Notes: generated by a model from the letters alone, not told the origin. A stretch of 64,000 nucleotides of DNA from Terrimonas rubra (GCF_042686025.1 NZ_JBHUOZ010000001.1:372001-436000); one strand, 5' to 3'; numbered from the stretch's first letter, positions 31,905 to 41,701 are shown. Program-made: numbers and translations.

Positions 31905-34900
31905 TTAGCCTTCTTTTTTTAAAACAATCGTTTTGAATGTGGTATCATTCACCTCAATATCGATACCCTCGTTTATTTCAGCCACAAATTCCAGCTCATC
32001 GGCCAAAACTTCGGCGCAAATATACTCTTTAAACAATGTTAGTGAAGTTTTCAGCTCATCGGCACCACTTACTTTTACCACTATCCTGTCGGTAAGATCA
32101 AAATTGCTGTCTTTCCTTATTTTCTGAATGCGGTTGACAAATTCCCTTGCGTTCCCTTCCTGTTCTAATTCCGGTGTAATGTTAATGTCCAATGCCACGG
32201 TCAGGCTTCCTTTATTGGCTACTGTCCAGCCCGGAATATCCTCACTGCTTATTTCAACTTCGTTTATCTGTAATATTACGGGTTCGTTATCAATTAACAA
32301 ACTATATTTTCCTTCTTTTTCAAATTGGGTGATCTCCTGTTGCCCAAATTGTGATAAAGCTGTGGATACTGCCTTCATTTTGGCACCCAGTTTTTTACCC
32401 AGGGCCACAAAGTTTGGCTTTATTTTTTTACTGATGAAGCCATCAGTATCGCTCAGGTATTCCACTTCCTTCACATTCACTTCCGATTTAATAATATCCT
32501 CCACCTGCTGCAAGTGCTGTTTCATCTGGCTGCTCAACACCGGGATCAGCACTTTTTGCAAAGGTTGTCTTACTTTAATGTTCACCTTTTTCCGTAAGGA
32601 CAGTATCAGTGAAGATGCATCCTGTGCCAGCTGCATTCTCTCCTCGAGGCCGGCGTCAATAACCGCTTCATCGGCGACCGGGTACAGCACATGGTGTACC
32701 GATTGCTCGCTAAAGCGTTGTGTAACAGCGTTTAAGTTGCGGAAAATAGTATCACTGAAGAATGGTGCCGTAGGGGCGATCAAACGTACAATGGTTTCTA
32801 AACACTCATATAAAGTCTGGTAGGCACATATTTTATCATGCTCATACTCCCCTTTCCAGAAACGTCTTCTGCATAATCTAACATACCAGTTGCTTAAATG
32901 TTCATCCACAAAGTCCTCGATGAAACGGCCGGCCTGCGTAGGCTCAAAATCGTCCATGGCCGTAGTTACCCTTTTTACCAGGGTATTCAGGCTCGATAAT
33001 ATCCATTGGTCAATTTCGGGGCGTTCTTTTACCGGCACATAGGCTTCTTTAAAAGAAAAGCCGTCTACATTGGCATACAGGGCAAAAAACTGGTAGGTAT
33101 TATATAAGGTACCAAAGAATTTACGCTGCACTTCCTTTATACCCTCAATATCAAATTTCAGGTTATCCCAGGGCGATGCATTGGTGATGAGGTACCAGCG
33201 GGTAGCGTCTGCGCCATATTTTTCAATGGTGGCAAAGGGATCTACCACGTTACCCAGGCGTTTACTCATCTTGTTGCCGTTCTTATCCAGCACCAGGCCG
33301 TTACTCACCACATTTTTAAAGGCAACCGAGTCAAATACCAGGGAAGCTATGGCATGCAGGGTATAAAACCAGCCGCGGGTCTGGTCAACCCCTTCGCAAA
33401 TAAAGTCGGCAGGAAAAGCCCCGTCAAAATTATTATTGAAAGGCTTGGGATCACCGGCTTTCAGTTTCTCGTAATCCAGTCCCCATTGTGCATAAGGCAT
33501 AGCGCCGCTGTCAAACCATACGTCAATCAGGTCGGGCACGCGTTTCATGGGTTTGCCTGTTGGGCTTACCAGTACTATATCATCCACATAAGGTTTGTGC
33601 AGGTCCAGTATGCCCTCGTGTAAATAGTTTTTGTTCACATCACCACCCAGTATATCACTTGCTTTTTTGATCTCTTCGTTCAACTGGGCAATGGTAGCAA
33701 TACATATTTGTTCACCGCCGTCTTTCTCGTCAATATAGGCACCGTTCTCATCTACCGATTTCCAGATAGGTAAAGGCGTACCCCAGAAACGGCTGCGGCT
33801 CAGGTTCCAGTCTACCATATTCTCCAGCCAGTTACCAAAACGGCCTTCGCCGGTACTTTTGGGTTTCCAGTTAATGGTTTTGTTCAGCTCCACCATTCTT
33901 TCGCGGATAGCGGTTGTTTTAATAAACCAGGCTTCCAGCGGGTAATACAGGATGGGTTTATCTGTACGCCAGCAATGCGGGTAGTTGTGCTCGTATTTTT
34001 CTACTTTAAAGGCGCGGTTCTCTTTCTTCAGTTTTACGGCTATGTCCACATTCACGTCAACATAATTCGCATCGTCCTTGTAATTTTTCACATAACGGCT
34101 GCTGAACTCACCCAGGCCTTCCAGGAACTTACCTTGTTTATCTACCAGGGTTAAAATACCAATATTGTATTTCTTACCCACTTTATAGTCATCTGCACCA
34201 AAAGCAGGTGCGGTATGTACGATGCCGGTACCATCTTCAGTGGTTACAAAACTATCCGCCATAATGCGGAATGGCTCCGCTCCCGGGGTAATTTCATGTA
34301 TGGCTGCTAAAGAGTTAGCCTCGTAGGGTAATAACTGCTCATAATGCAGGCCTTCCAGGTCACTGCCTTTGAACTCAGCTAATATTTTCCAGGGCAATAA
34401 TTTTGTTTCGGCAGTATAGCTGTCAAAATCACCGTTCTCACCTTCCGGTTTAAAGAATCTGCCTAACAAAGGCTTAGCCAATACCACGTTCACGGAATTA
34501 TGCAGGTACGGGTTAAATGTTTTAACCAGTACATACTCAATATTAGGCCCAACCGTTAAACCCAGGTTACTGGGTAAGGTCCAGGGCGTGGTGGTCCAGG
34601 CCATGAAGAACAGTTCCTCTCCGTTAGCCGCATTAAATAAAAACTGCGATTTATTATCCTGTACCGCCTTAAACATGGCCACGGCACTGGTATCCTTAAC
34701 ATCCTTGTAAGTGCCGGGCTGGTTTAACTCATGTGAGCTAAGGCCGGTACCGGCAGCAGGAGAATAGGGCTGTATGCTTACACTTTCGTATAACAATCCT
34801 TTTTTATACAGTTCGCTCAGCAACCACCAAAGGGTTTCAATGTATTCGTTCTTGAAAGTGATATAGGGATCGTTCAGGTCCACCCAATAACCCATTTTAC

Positions 34901-35312
34901 GGGTAATATCATCCCATTTGTCTTTATAACGCAACACCGCTTCGCGGCATTTCTGGTTGTATTCTTCTACCGTGATTTTTTTACCGATATCCTCTTTGGT
35001 TATACCCAGTTCTTTCTCCACGCCTAATTCAATAGGCAGACCATGCGTATCCCAGCCGCCTTTACGTTTTACCTGGAAGCCCTGCATGGTTTTATACCGG
35101 CAAACCAGGTCCTTTAAAGTACGGGAAATAACGTGGTGAATACCGGGCATACCGTTCGCACTGGGCGGCCCTTCGTAAAACACAAAGGGAATAGCGCCTT
35201 CTCTGACAGTCACACTTTTTTCAAAACTTTTGTCTTCCGTCCATGTAGCCAACTGTTCCTGCTCCATAGCAGGTAAGTTCAGTACCGAATATTCTTTGTA
35301 TTTATTTGCCAT
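31905..35312 (-). CDS. ileS: Isoleucyl-tRNA synthetase
   Basis: 1135 residues from the ATG at 35312 (MANKYKEY). Class I signatures are present: the HIGH-type motif PSANGMPGIHH near the N-terminus and NKMSKRLGN (KMSKS), with a large editing domain between and the anticodon-binding domain after. Length and the C-terminal region match the long IleS type of Bacteroidota. It charges tRNA-Ile and edits mischarged valine. The ORF extends 18 codons further upstream, but the -7 box TACCTTTG lies in that extension. The DksA-like gene follows within 5 bp. Confidence 0.96.
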   Translation of the reverse strand: MANKYKEYSVLNLPAMEQEQLATWTEDKSFEKSVTVREGAIPFVFYEGPPSANGMPGIHHVISRTLKDLVCRYKTMQGFQVKRKGGWDTHGLPIELGVEKELGITKEDIGKKITVEEYNQKCREAVLRYKDKWDDITRKMGYWVDLNDPYITFKNEYIETLWWLLSELYKKGLLYESVSIQPYSPAAGTGLSSHELNQPGTYKDVKDTSAVAMFKAVQDNKSQFLFNAANGEELFFMAWTTTPWTLPSNLGLTVGPNIEYVLVKTFNPYLHNSVNVVLAKPLLGRFFKPEGENGDFDSYTAETKLLPWKILAEFKGSDLEGLHYEQLLPYEANSLAAIHEITPGAEPFRIMADSFVTTEDGTGIVHTAPAFGADDYKVGKKYNIGILTLVDKQGKFLEGLGEFSSRYVKNYKDDANYVDVNVDIAVKLKKENRAFKVEKYEHNYPHCWRTDKPILYYPLEAWFIKTTAIRERMVELNKTINWKPKSTGEGRFGNWLENMVDWNLSRSRFWGTPLPIWKSVDENGAYIDEKDGGEQICIATIAQLNEEIKKASDILGGDVNKNYLHEGILDLHKPYVDDIVLVSPTGKPMKRVPDLIDVWFDSGAMPYAQWGLDYEKLKAGDPKPFNNNFDGAFPADFICEGVDQTRGWFYTLHAIASLVFDSVAFKNVVSNGLVLDKNGNKMSKRLGNVVDPFATIEKYGADATRWYLITNASPWDNLKFDIEGIKEVQRKFFGTLYNTYQFFALYANVDGFSFKEAYVPVKERPEIDQWILSSLNTLVKRVTTAMDDFEPTQAGRFIEDFVDEHLSNWYVRLCRRRFWKGEYEHDKICAYQTLYECLETIVRLIAPTAPFFSDTIFRNLNAVTQRFSEQSVHHVLYPVADEAVIDAGLEERMQLAQDASSLILSLRKKVNIKVRQPLQKVLIPVLSSQMKQHLQQVEDIIKSEVNVKEVEYLSDTDGFISKKIKPNFVALGKKLGAKMKAVSTALSQFGQQEITQFEKEGKYSLLIDNEPVILQINEVEISSEDIPGWTVANKGSLTVALDINITPELEQEGNAREFVNRIQKIRKDSNFDLTDRIVVKVSGADELKTSLTLFKEYICAEVLADELEFVAEINEGIDIEVNDTTFKTIVLKKEG

Positions 35313-35342
35313 AGTCCTTTTCCAGCCTTGTTTTAAGGTGTG

Positions 35343-35350
35343 CAAAGGTA
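35343..35350 (-). promoter_or_regulatory. -7 box TACCTTTG for ileS
   Basis: Perfect TAnnTTTG on the minus strand, 30 nt before the chosen ATG. Confidence 0.6.
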
Positions 35351-35416
35351 CAATTTTATCAGGCAATTTTAAAATCGTAAAACGGGTCGTTTACGGGGCC
35401 TGTACAGGGGTGTTTT

Positions 35417-35764
35417 TCAGCCTATCGGGCAGCCAAACCGCAGCAGGTTGCCGCTATCGTCCAGCACATAAAACTCCCGCATACCCCAGGGTTTATCGGC
35501 CAGGCCGGCATGGGGGTGTACCCAGGCTTTGTACCGTTCATGCAGGGCATCAATATCCTGTACCCGGATATACACACTGCTGTTTTCTGCAATATGCCGT
35601 TCATTACATTTCCAAAAATGAAGTTCCTGGCCGTTGATGGTAAAAATGAGCAGGTCGGGGTATTCATTTTCCAGCGTAAACCCCAGGTTTTGGGTGTAAA
35701 AAGCCTTGGTGGCCTCAAAATCAACAGAAGGGAGCTGGGGCACGATGGCCAGGATTTCATGCAT
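35417..35764 (-). CDS. VOC-family (glyoxalase/bleomycin-resistance-type) protein
   Basis: 115 residues forming one VOC unit of two beta-alpha-beta-beta-beta modules: ILAIVPQLPSVDFEATKAFYTQNLGFTLENEYPDLLIFTINGQELHFWKC and VYIRVQDIDALHERYK ... PWGMREFYVLDDSGNLLRFGCPIG. The size and the W-G-x-R-E-F motif suit bleomycin-resistance-type binding proteins as well as small dioxygenases, so the ligand is open. It follows the ileS leader region on the same strand and precedes ileS. The overlapping frame of similar length is a shadow. Confidence 0.85.
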   Translation of the reverse strand: MHEILAIVPQLPSVDFEATKAFYTQNLGFTLENEYPDLLIFTINGQELHFWKCNERHIAENSSVYIRVQDIDALHERYKAWVHPHAGLADKPWGMREFYVLDDSGNLLRFGCPIG

Positions 35765-35875
35765 GTTTTTTATTGATAAAGATAATTGTTGTTACTGGTT
35801 AATGGTTCATCGTTAATGGTATGATGAATGTCAGTACTTCGCAGCAGCAGCGATACTACTGAGGGATATAAAAAA

Positions 35876-35898
35876 TACGACCCCGGTCAGGGGTCGTA
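35876..35898 (-). terminator. Intrinsic terminator after the TonB receptor cluster
   Basis: 9-bp perfect stem TACGACCCC / GGGGTCGTA, 5-nt loop, then TTTTTATA on the minus strand. Confidence 0.9.
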
Positions 35899-35916
35899 AC
35901 TTCTATAAAAACGGTT

Positions 35917-38151
35917 TTACTTTTTAGGAATAATAAACCGCACCCCAATATACCCTTCCCTGCCCCTGGTAGGCCCCCATACCGAGGAAGTATCAAAATA
36001 AGGACCGAAAGGATCCTGCCAACTGATAATGGGCTGGTGTTGCCGGTAGTTGAAAATATTTTCACAGCCGGCATATACTTCCACTTTCTTAAAGTTATAA
36101 GTCACCTGGGCATTAATGGTGGTATAGGGCTTTGAATAAGCCGGACGCCGGTACTGCGGTGGATTGGCTTCTGTATCCGGTAAACGCTGTTCACCATACC
36201 AGTGTACATTTACGTCGGCATGAAACTTATTGTTCAGCGTATTGTAACTGATGGTACTTAACACTTTGTGCCTGGGGTTAAAAGGCAGGGGCTTTTTCAT
36301 CCCGTTATGCTCCTGGAATACATCGAGGTAAGTATAACCCGTTTTAAGAGCAAAACGTTGCCAGATGTTCAACAATAACTCGGCCTGGAAACCATTGCTG
36401 ATGCTCTTTCCCGTAAAGTTGCCGATATATGCTTTTGTCGGATCCGTATCATAATCAGGAAAAACCTGGTTTTGAAAACGGGTATGATAAAAGTCTATAC
36501 TCAGGGTACCCGAAAAATTATCCTGCAGGGTTTTGAACTTCTGTGTAAAGTTGATACCCGTATTCAGGGCTTTTTCGGGGTTTAAAGGCTCGGTAAAAAT
36601 AATATCCCTGGAACTGGCCAGGAGATTGATATTTTCGCTGAAAAGATTCACTGTTCGCCAGCCCGTGCCTATATTGGCACGTACTACGGTATTGGGACTA
36701 AAATCATATTTAACCAGGGTGCGGGGCGTAAACATGAAGCCCGCACTGTTATGAAAATCACCTCTTACACCGGCGATCCAGGTAAGTTTATTATTGAAAA
36801 AGCGCATGGTATTCTCACTGAACAGGCAGGGTATGTTTTCTGTTCGTTTATACAAACCGGCATAAGTTCTGCCCGGCACCGTTTCCGTAAAACGGATATC
36901 CTCTCTCAGTGCCAGGTGCCGGTAACTGATTCCTGATTTTACATCGTGGTTACCATAGTTCAACTCATGCTGTATATTGGTATATACATTGGTCTGGCGG
37001 GCTTTATACCCCAGGGTGCCAAAATAAGTATCCTGGTCATGGTGGAAAGAGGACACCTGTAAAACGATATGCTGCTTATCATCAAAACGATAACCGGCTT
37101 TGAAGGTTATTTCCGGTTGATTGATCTGTACAGCCTGCCCGTAAACCGTGTTACTGCCTTTATCACGACCGGCATTAAAACCGGTTTGCCCGCCGATACG
37201 CTGCTCCTGCAAATAACGCAGACCGATAGTGCTGTGCCAGCCCCACTCCTTCTCGTTACCATATTTCCATTTAGTGGATAACATATAACGTGTTAACAGG
37301 GGCAGGTCCAGGAACCCGTCCTTATCACCATCTGTACGGTTAGCCGGCTGAACAGTTTGAAAAACCGTCAGGTTACTCCATTTACCCACCCGGAACATAT
37401 AGTTCACATTGAGGTGTTTTTCCATAAAGCTGTTCATGTATACATTCAGTAACAGCTTATCAGTATTATCCGGCTTTTTTGTTTCAACATTAATCTGTCC
37501 GCTGATACTTTCATAACCCTGCATCACGCTGTTGGCGCCCTTGGCCACATAAATATTCTCCACCAAAGTACCGGGTATACTGCTGATGCCATAGGTATAG
37601 GATAGCCCCTGTATCATGGGCAGGCCGTCTATCAGTACCTGGTTATATACGCCGGACAAACCCAGTATTCTTAACTCTTTGGAGTTGGTGATAATATTGG
37701 TGGTTTGCGGCTGAACCGTTAACTGGGTTTCAAAACATCCTGCCAGGTCGCAGCAGGCGGATTTTCGCAGTTCCACCTGTGTGATCTGTTCAGTTTTAAC
37801 AGCACTACGGTTGGACATTAAGATCCCTTCCTTACCGGCATTGACCACTACCTCCTTTAATTTTTGTTTTTCTTTCAGCTCAAACACTACAAAACTTTGA
37901 GCGGAGATTGTAATAGTATCCGGCTCATACCCTGCATAACTGGCCACCAACCTGTGATTGGCGCCCGTGGCGGGCAAGGTAATGCCGAACATACCTTCCT
38001 CGTTGGTAACACTGTTATGGGTATTACCTAACCAATATATATTGGCTCCGGCCAGTGGCTCATGTTTATCGTTGGTTACTTTGCCGGATATTATTTGTGC
38101 CTGTAACAATACAGGCCACAAGAAACCGGCAATGCATACAATTCGTTTCAT
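35917..38151 (-). CDS. TonB-dependent receptor, probable metal (copper) transporter
   Basis: 744 residues. Signal peptide (1-18), carboxypeptidase-regulatory-like domain (20-92: ISGKVTNDKHEPLAGANIYW), plug domain with three cysteines in SACCDLAGCFETQ (C133, C134, C139) and LRILGLSGVYNQVLIDGLPM, then a 22-strand barrel ending in GYIGVRFIIPKK. The cysteine cluster in the plug is unusual and suits binding of a thiophilic metal. The two genes upstream encode an exported HMA-domain protein and a Cys-rich exported protein, so the cluster probably handles copper or a similar ion. It likely imports across the outer membrane; the substrate is inference. Confidence 0.85.
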   Translation of the reverse strand: MKRIVCIAGFLWPVLLQAQIISGKVTNDKHEPLAGANIYWLGNTHNSVTNEEGMFGITLPATGANHRLVASYAGYEPDTITISAQSFVVFELKEKQKLKEVVVNAGKEGILMSNRSAVKTEQITQVELRKSACCDLAGCFETQLTVQPQTTNIITNSKELRILGLSGVYNQVLIDGLPMIQGLSYTYGISSIPGTLVENIYVAKGANSVMQGYESISGQINVETKKPDNTDKLLLNVYMNSFMEKHLNVNYMFRVGKWSNLTVFQTVQPANRTDGDKDGFLDLPLLTRYMLSTKWKYGNEKEWGWHSTIGLRYLQEQRIGGQTGFNAGRDKGSNTVYGQAVQINQPEITFKAGYRFDDKQHIVLQVSSFHHDQDTYFGTLGYKARQTNVYTNIQHELNYGNHDVKSGISYRHLALREDIRFTETVPGRTYAGLYKRTENIPCLFSENTMRFFNNKLTWIAGVRGDFHNSAGFMFTPRTLVKYDFSPNTVVRANIGTGWRTVNLFSENINLLASSRDIIFTEPLNPEKALNTGINFTQKFKTLQDNFSGTLSIDFYHTRFQNQVFPDYDTDPTKAYIGNFTGKSISNGFQAELLLNIWQRFALKTGYTYLDVFQEHNGMKKPLPFNPRHKVLSTISYNTLNNKFHADVNVHWYGEQRLPDTEANPPQYRRPAYSKPYTTINAQVTYNFKKVEVYAGCENIFNYRQHQPIISWQDPFGPYFDTSSVWGPTRGREGYIGVRFIIPKK

Positions 38152-38277
38152 TGAAAAAATTTATAGCCCGTACAACCGTCCCTGCTGTTTGCACAGCGGT
38201 CATAGCCGTTCATGGCAAAGCCGGAACGGTTATACGATGCTGTAACCAGGCAGTATTACCTGCCTTTGTAATAAAGT

Positions 38278-38607
38278 TTAGGGTTTAACCTTGTAAGGCC
38301 TGTCTTTAGGGTCTTTGCAACCTTCTGTACCTTCAATAGCAGCATATATCTGCTTTTCGGTTACCAGCGCGGGGTTAAACTTTACCTCAAATTTTGTAGT
38401 AGCACCTGGCTTTTCGGCCACACAGCTGGCCACGCCTTCCAGTTTTTCCACGTTACCGGCAATGGTTTTAAGATCTCCGGAACAGGTAACACCTTTTACT
38501 TTGATGGTGGCTGATTTCAATTGTTTTGTATCGGTAGTTTGCGAGAATGCTGTATGGGAAATAAAGAATAAGGCTACTGCCAACGCTAATAGTTTAACCG
38601 GTTTCAT
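38278..38607 (-). CDS. Exported heavy-metal-associated (HMA) domain protein
   Basis: 109 residues. Signal peptide (about 1-22, ends HTAFSQ) and one HMA ferredoxin-like fold: SATIKVKGVTCSGDLKTIAGNVEKLEGVASCVAEKPGATTKFEVKFNPALVTEKQIYAAIEG. The usual CxxC is changed to CSGD, leaving one Cys in the loop; further Cys residues are at VASC and EGC. It may therefore bind metal differently from cytoplasmic chaperones. It lies between a Cys-rich exported protein and a TonB receptor on one strand. Confidence 0.82.
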   Translation of the reverse strand: MKPVKLLALAVALFFISHTAFSQTTDTKQLKSATIKVKGVTCSGDLKTIAGNVEKLEGVASCVAEKPGATTKFEVKFNPALVTEKQIYAAIEGTEGCKDPKDRPYKVKP

Positions 38608-38642
38608 TTGAAATGATTTTATAGTTTAATAAATAGAAGGAG

Positions 38643-38665
38643 GTTATCAAGTTTATATTGATAAC
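38643..38665 (-). promoter_or_regulatory. Inverted repeat between two genes of the metal cluster
   Basis: GTTATCAA / TTGATAAC, perfect 8-bp arms with a 7-nt spacer, between the Cys-rich gene and the HMA gene. It could be an operator for an internal promoter or an mRNA hairpin. Confidence 0.45.
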
Positions 38666-38681
38666 AAGACGGAGATGTATA

Positions 38682-39020
38682 TTAAACTACGCGTGGAGGT
38701 TGCCAGAAGTCCGAACTATACCTGAATATAAAAGAAGCCTGATAAGTACTGAAGGTTTGTGCAGCCGCCGGTTCAGGCCGGGCGGGCAGGTCGAACTGCC
38801 TGTTCTCGCAAAGCGAAACAAAAGCGCAGCAGGCCTGAAAGGGGTTACAGGTATTTTGCCTGTTTTCTTTTCCCGGCAACTCCCGTTCTTCATTTTCTTC
38901 ACCGGGCATACAAACACCACCGCAACAACTTGGTGCAGATGTGGCTGCCATAGCGGTTATACCGGGCTTCAGGACCAGGAATAACATAAAAAAGGCTGCT
39001 ATGAAAACGATCAATTTCAT
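38682..39020 (-). CDS. Small Cys-rich exported protein of the metal cluster
   Basis: 112 residues from the ATG at 39020; the longer frame begins with TTG and is less likely. A hydrophobic N-terminus (KLIVFIAAFFMLFLVL) is followed by SCCGGVCMPG and CNPFQACCAFVSLC, giving eight cysteines in about 55 residues, and a Pro-rich tail. No family is recognised. Order on the strand is this gene, the HMA protein, then the TonB receptor, so a role in binding or delivering a metal outside the cytoplasm is likely but unproved. Confidence 0.65.
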   Translation of the reverse strand: MKLIVFIAAFFMLFLVLKPGITAMAATSAPSCCGGVCMPGEENEERELPGKENRQNTCNPFQACCAFVSLCENRQFDLPARPEPAAAQTFSTYQASFIFRYSSDFWQPPRVV

Positions 39021-39189
39021 TACCGGTTGTAAAAATAACCATTTAAGTAAGATTTCCAATCACTACCCGTAACCGGAATTTGCTGTACTAAAACAGGACT
39101 ATCGTCACTTACTTACCATCTACCCCATCATAACCCGTTTTTTTCAAATAACTTTAGGACTTTGACCAACTATTATTTAAAATATTATC

Positions 39190-40218
39190 ATGATAAAAAC
39201 AGGTATTGCCTCATTTGGCATGAGCGGGAAAATTTTTCACGCCCCCTTTATACAGGAGCATCCTTCTTTTGAACTCACCGGGATAGTAGAACGGCATAAA
39301 AACGATTCGCGGGAAAGGTACCCGGATAGCATTTTGTACCGCTCGTTTGAGGAAATGCTGGCCAATACAGCCATTGAACTGGTAGTGGTAAACACACCCG
39401 TGCAAACACATTTTGAGTATGCACAAAAAGCATTGAACGCAGGTAAACATGTAGTAGTGGAAAAACCTTTTACGATTGATGCCGCTGAAGCAAAACAACT
39501 GGACAAGCTGGCCCAGGAAAAAGGACTATTACTGACCGTTTACCAGAACCGCCGCTATGATGGCGATTATGCCGCAGTAAAAGCAATAGTAACCAATGGT
39601 GTCATTGGTGATATGAAAGAAGTGGAATTAAAGTTTGACCGCTACCGCCCCGAGCCCGCCGGCAAATTACACAAAGAAGGGGGCTTTTTAGGTGCGGGTA
39701 CATTACACGACCTGGGTGCCCACCTGATTGACCAGGCTATTCAATTGTTTAATATGCCCAGCGCCGTTTATGCAGATGTGCGCACCATCCGCAGCGGCGT
39801 AGTGGCCAATGATTATTTTGAGGTATTGTGTTATTATGACGGCTTTGTTGTGCGTATCAAATCCAGCATGCTCACCTATAAAGCCACACCGGCTTATATA
39901 TTACATGGTTCAACCGGTTCGTATTACCAGCAACGCACCGATATGCAGGAAGAAGCATTAGCAGCGGGAGCCATACCCACGCAGGAGGACTGGTGCGCAT
40001 CGCCTCAACAGTCCGATGGTTTTTTATATACTGCCGCAAACGGTGAACAAAGCTTTACCAGTAAATCAGGCAACTACATGAATTTTTATAACGATGTATA
40101 TGCCGCATTAACCGGTGTAGCCCCTAATCCTGTGCCCGCTGCCGATGCTATTAAAAGCATGACCATTATTGATGCGGCACTGGAGAGCGACAGAACAGGT
40201 AAAAGGATCGTACTATAA
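39190..40218 (+). CDS. Gfo/Idh/MocA-family oxidoreductase
   Basis: 342 residues. The N-terminal Rossmann fold starts MIKTGIASFGMSGKIFHAPFI; the family EKP motif is in KHVVVEKPFTID, with the catalytic region KEGGFLGAGTLHDLGAHLIDQAIQLF (conserved Asp and His of GDLGxHxxD form). Similar proteins with an SGxxFHAPF start are YdgJ/YhhX-like NAD(P)-dependent sugar or inositol dehydrogenases; the substrate is unknown. The PBP4 gene starts 10 bp after its stop, so the two are co-transcribed. Confidence 0.88.
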   Translation: MIKTGIASFGMSGKIFHAPFIQEHPSFELTGIVERHKNDSRERYPDSILYRSFEEMLANTAIELVVVNTPVQTHFEYAQKALNAGKHVVVEKPFTIDAAEAKQLDKLAQEKGLLLTVYQNRRYDGDYAAVKAIVTNGVIGDMKEVELKFDRYRPEPAGKLHKEGGFLGAGTLHDLGAHLIDQAIQLFNMPSAVYADVRTIRSGVVANDYFEVLCYYDGFVVRIKSSMLTYKATPAYILHGSTGSYYQQRTDMQEEALAAGAIPTQEDWCASPQQSDGFLYTAANGEQSFTSKSGNYMNFYNDVYAALTGVAPNPVPAADAIKSMTIIDAALESDRTGKRIVL

Positions 40219-40228
40219 AATAACAGGA

Positions 40229-41701
40229 ATGGTAAGCAACAAAATATTACTCGCCGGCATAGTGCTTGGTCTTTTTTTATTACAAGCCTGTTCCACACAA
40301 AAAAAGGTCAGCGGGCACACCGGTAACCGTCTGTTACAGGACAGTGCTTTAGCTACGGCACATATCGGCATCAGCATTTATGATCCTGCTACCAGACAGT
40401 ACCTGTATAATTACCAGGGCGATAAGTATTTTGTTCCTGCCAGTAATACCAAGATACCTACCTGTTATCTGGGTATGAAGTATTTAGGCGATAGCCTTAC
40501 CGGACTATTATATGGCATACCGGAAGAAAAGGGATATAAGGATAGATTTGTAGCCATCCGGCCAACCGGTGACCCTACATTTTTACATCCTGATTTTAAA
40601 CAACAGCCTGTATTCGATTTTTTAAGGAATACTTTTACTGTGCAACAAAAAAAACCTGCCACATTTTATTTTGATGGCTCGAATGTAGAACGCTGGGGGA
40701 ATGGCTGGAGCTGGAATGATTACCAGGAGTACTATATGGCCGAGAGAAATGTATTCCCGGTTTTTGGAAATGTATTGAACATAAAACTGGTTCCTGTTGG
40801 TAAAAGGGTAATTGTTGATAGCAACTACCCTTATCAACCTAAATTGGTTTTATTTGAAACGGGAAGTAACTTTTTTAATAAAATATTAAATAATAATCTT
40901 CCTACGTTTAAAAATTGGCAAACAGACACTTTACCCAAACTATCCCTTACCCGAAAAATTAATGATAATATTTTCCAAACAAGAAGTAGTGAAAAGCCAT
41001 TTAGTGGCGCCGAGATGCCTTTTAGCACTGATTATTGGGGAACAGTAAATAGTTTTTTGGAAGATACCTTGTCAATCCCTTTTGCTCATTTTCTCTTTTC
41101 GACTGAAAGAAAAGACTACTATGAACTTGATTCAAAAGATGCAGATATAAGTCACGTGACTATAAAGAAGTGGCAACCCATCCACTCACAACCTACCGAC
41201 AGCCTGCTGCAACGCATGATGTACCGCAGTGATAATTTTTATGCCGAACAAACCTTGCTCATGACCAGCTTTGCCTTATTGGACAAAATGGATTCGCGTA
41301 AAATAATTGACACTATTTTAAAGACCGATTTTAAAAACCTGCCCCATAAACCCGCCTGGGCCGATGGTTCGGGCCTAAGTAGATATAATCTTTTTACGCC
41401 ACAGGATTTTGTTCATATCCTGTCCAAGATGAAAGAGGAGTTTGGTATGGAACGCATCAAAACTATTTTCCCCGCTGGCGGAAAAGGTACTTTGAGCAGT
41501 TATTATAATGATGCGGCAACGCCCTACCTCTATGCTAAAACGGGTACTTTATCCGGTGTGGTGGCCCTGAGTGGTTTTATTTATACTAAAAGTGGTAAGG
41601 AACTGGTATTCTCGGTGCTGGTCAATAACCACCAGACCTCAGCTGTGCATGTTCGCCGCAGTGTGGAAGCATTTTTAAAGAATATCAGGGAACAGTACTA
41701 A
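40229..41701 (+). CDS. dacB: D-Ala-D-Ala carboxypeptidase/endopeptidase, PBP4 (S13) family lipoprotein
   Basis: 490 residues from the ATG at 40229, which begins a lipoprotein signal (AGIVLGLFLLQAC). Penicillin-binding motifs: VPASNTKIPT (SxxK), MMYRSDNFYAEQ (SxN) and YAKTGTLSGV (KTG). It trims or cleaves peptidoglycan cross-links in the periplasm. The frame opens earlier (40169), but that part overlaps the upstream gene. A segment of about 330 bp in the middle (40830-41160) is much richer in A+T and codes for the poorly conserved insert between SxxK and SxN. Confidence 0.9.
   Translation: MVSNKILLAGIVLGLFLLQACSTQKKVSGHTGNRLLQDSALATAHIGISIYDPATRQYLYNYQGDKYFVPASNTKIPTCYLGMKYLGDSLTGLLYGIPEEKGYKDRFVAIRPTGDPTFLHPDFKQQPVFDFLRNTFTVQQKKPATFYFDGSNVERWGNGWSWNDYQEYYMAERNVFPVFGNVLNIKLVPVGKRVIVDSNYPYQPKLVLFETGSNFFNKILNNNLPTFKNWQTDTLPKLSLTRKINDNIFQTRSSEKPFSGAEMPFSTDYWGTVNSFLEDTLSIPFAHFLFSTERKDYYELDSKDADISHVTIKKWQPIHSQPTDSLLQRMMYRSDNFYAEQTLLMTSFALLDKMDSRKIIDTILKTDFKNLPHKPAWADGSGLSRYNLFTPQDFVHILSKMKEEFGMERIKTIFPAGGKGTLSSYYNDAATPYLYAKTGTLSGVVALSGFIYTKSGKELVFSVLVNNHQTSAVHVRRSVEAFLKNIREQY

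Noticed and set aside
31319..31936. Plus-strand frames rich in Gly, Ala and Phe opposite the histone-like tail
   Set aside because: They are shadows produced by the Lys/Pro/Ala codon repeats of the real minus-strand gene.
35422..35760. Second 112-codon frame within the VOC gene
   Set aside because: The other frame gives a clear VOC domain; this one has no recognisable fold.
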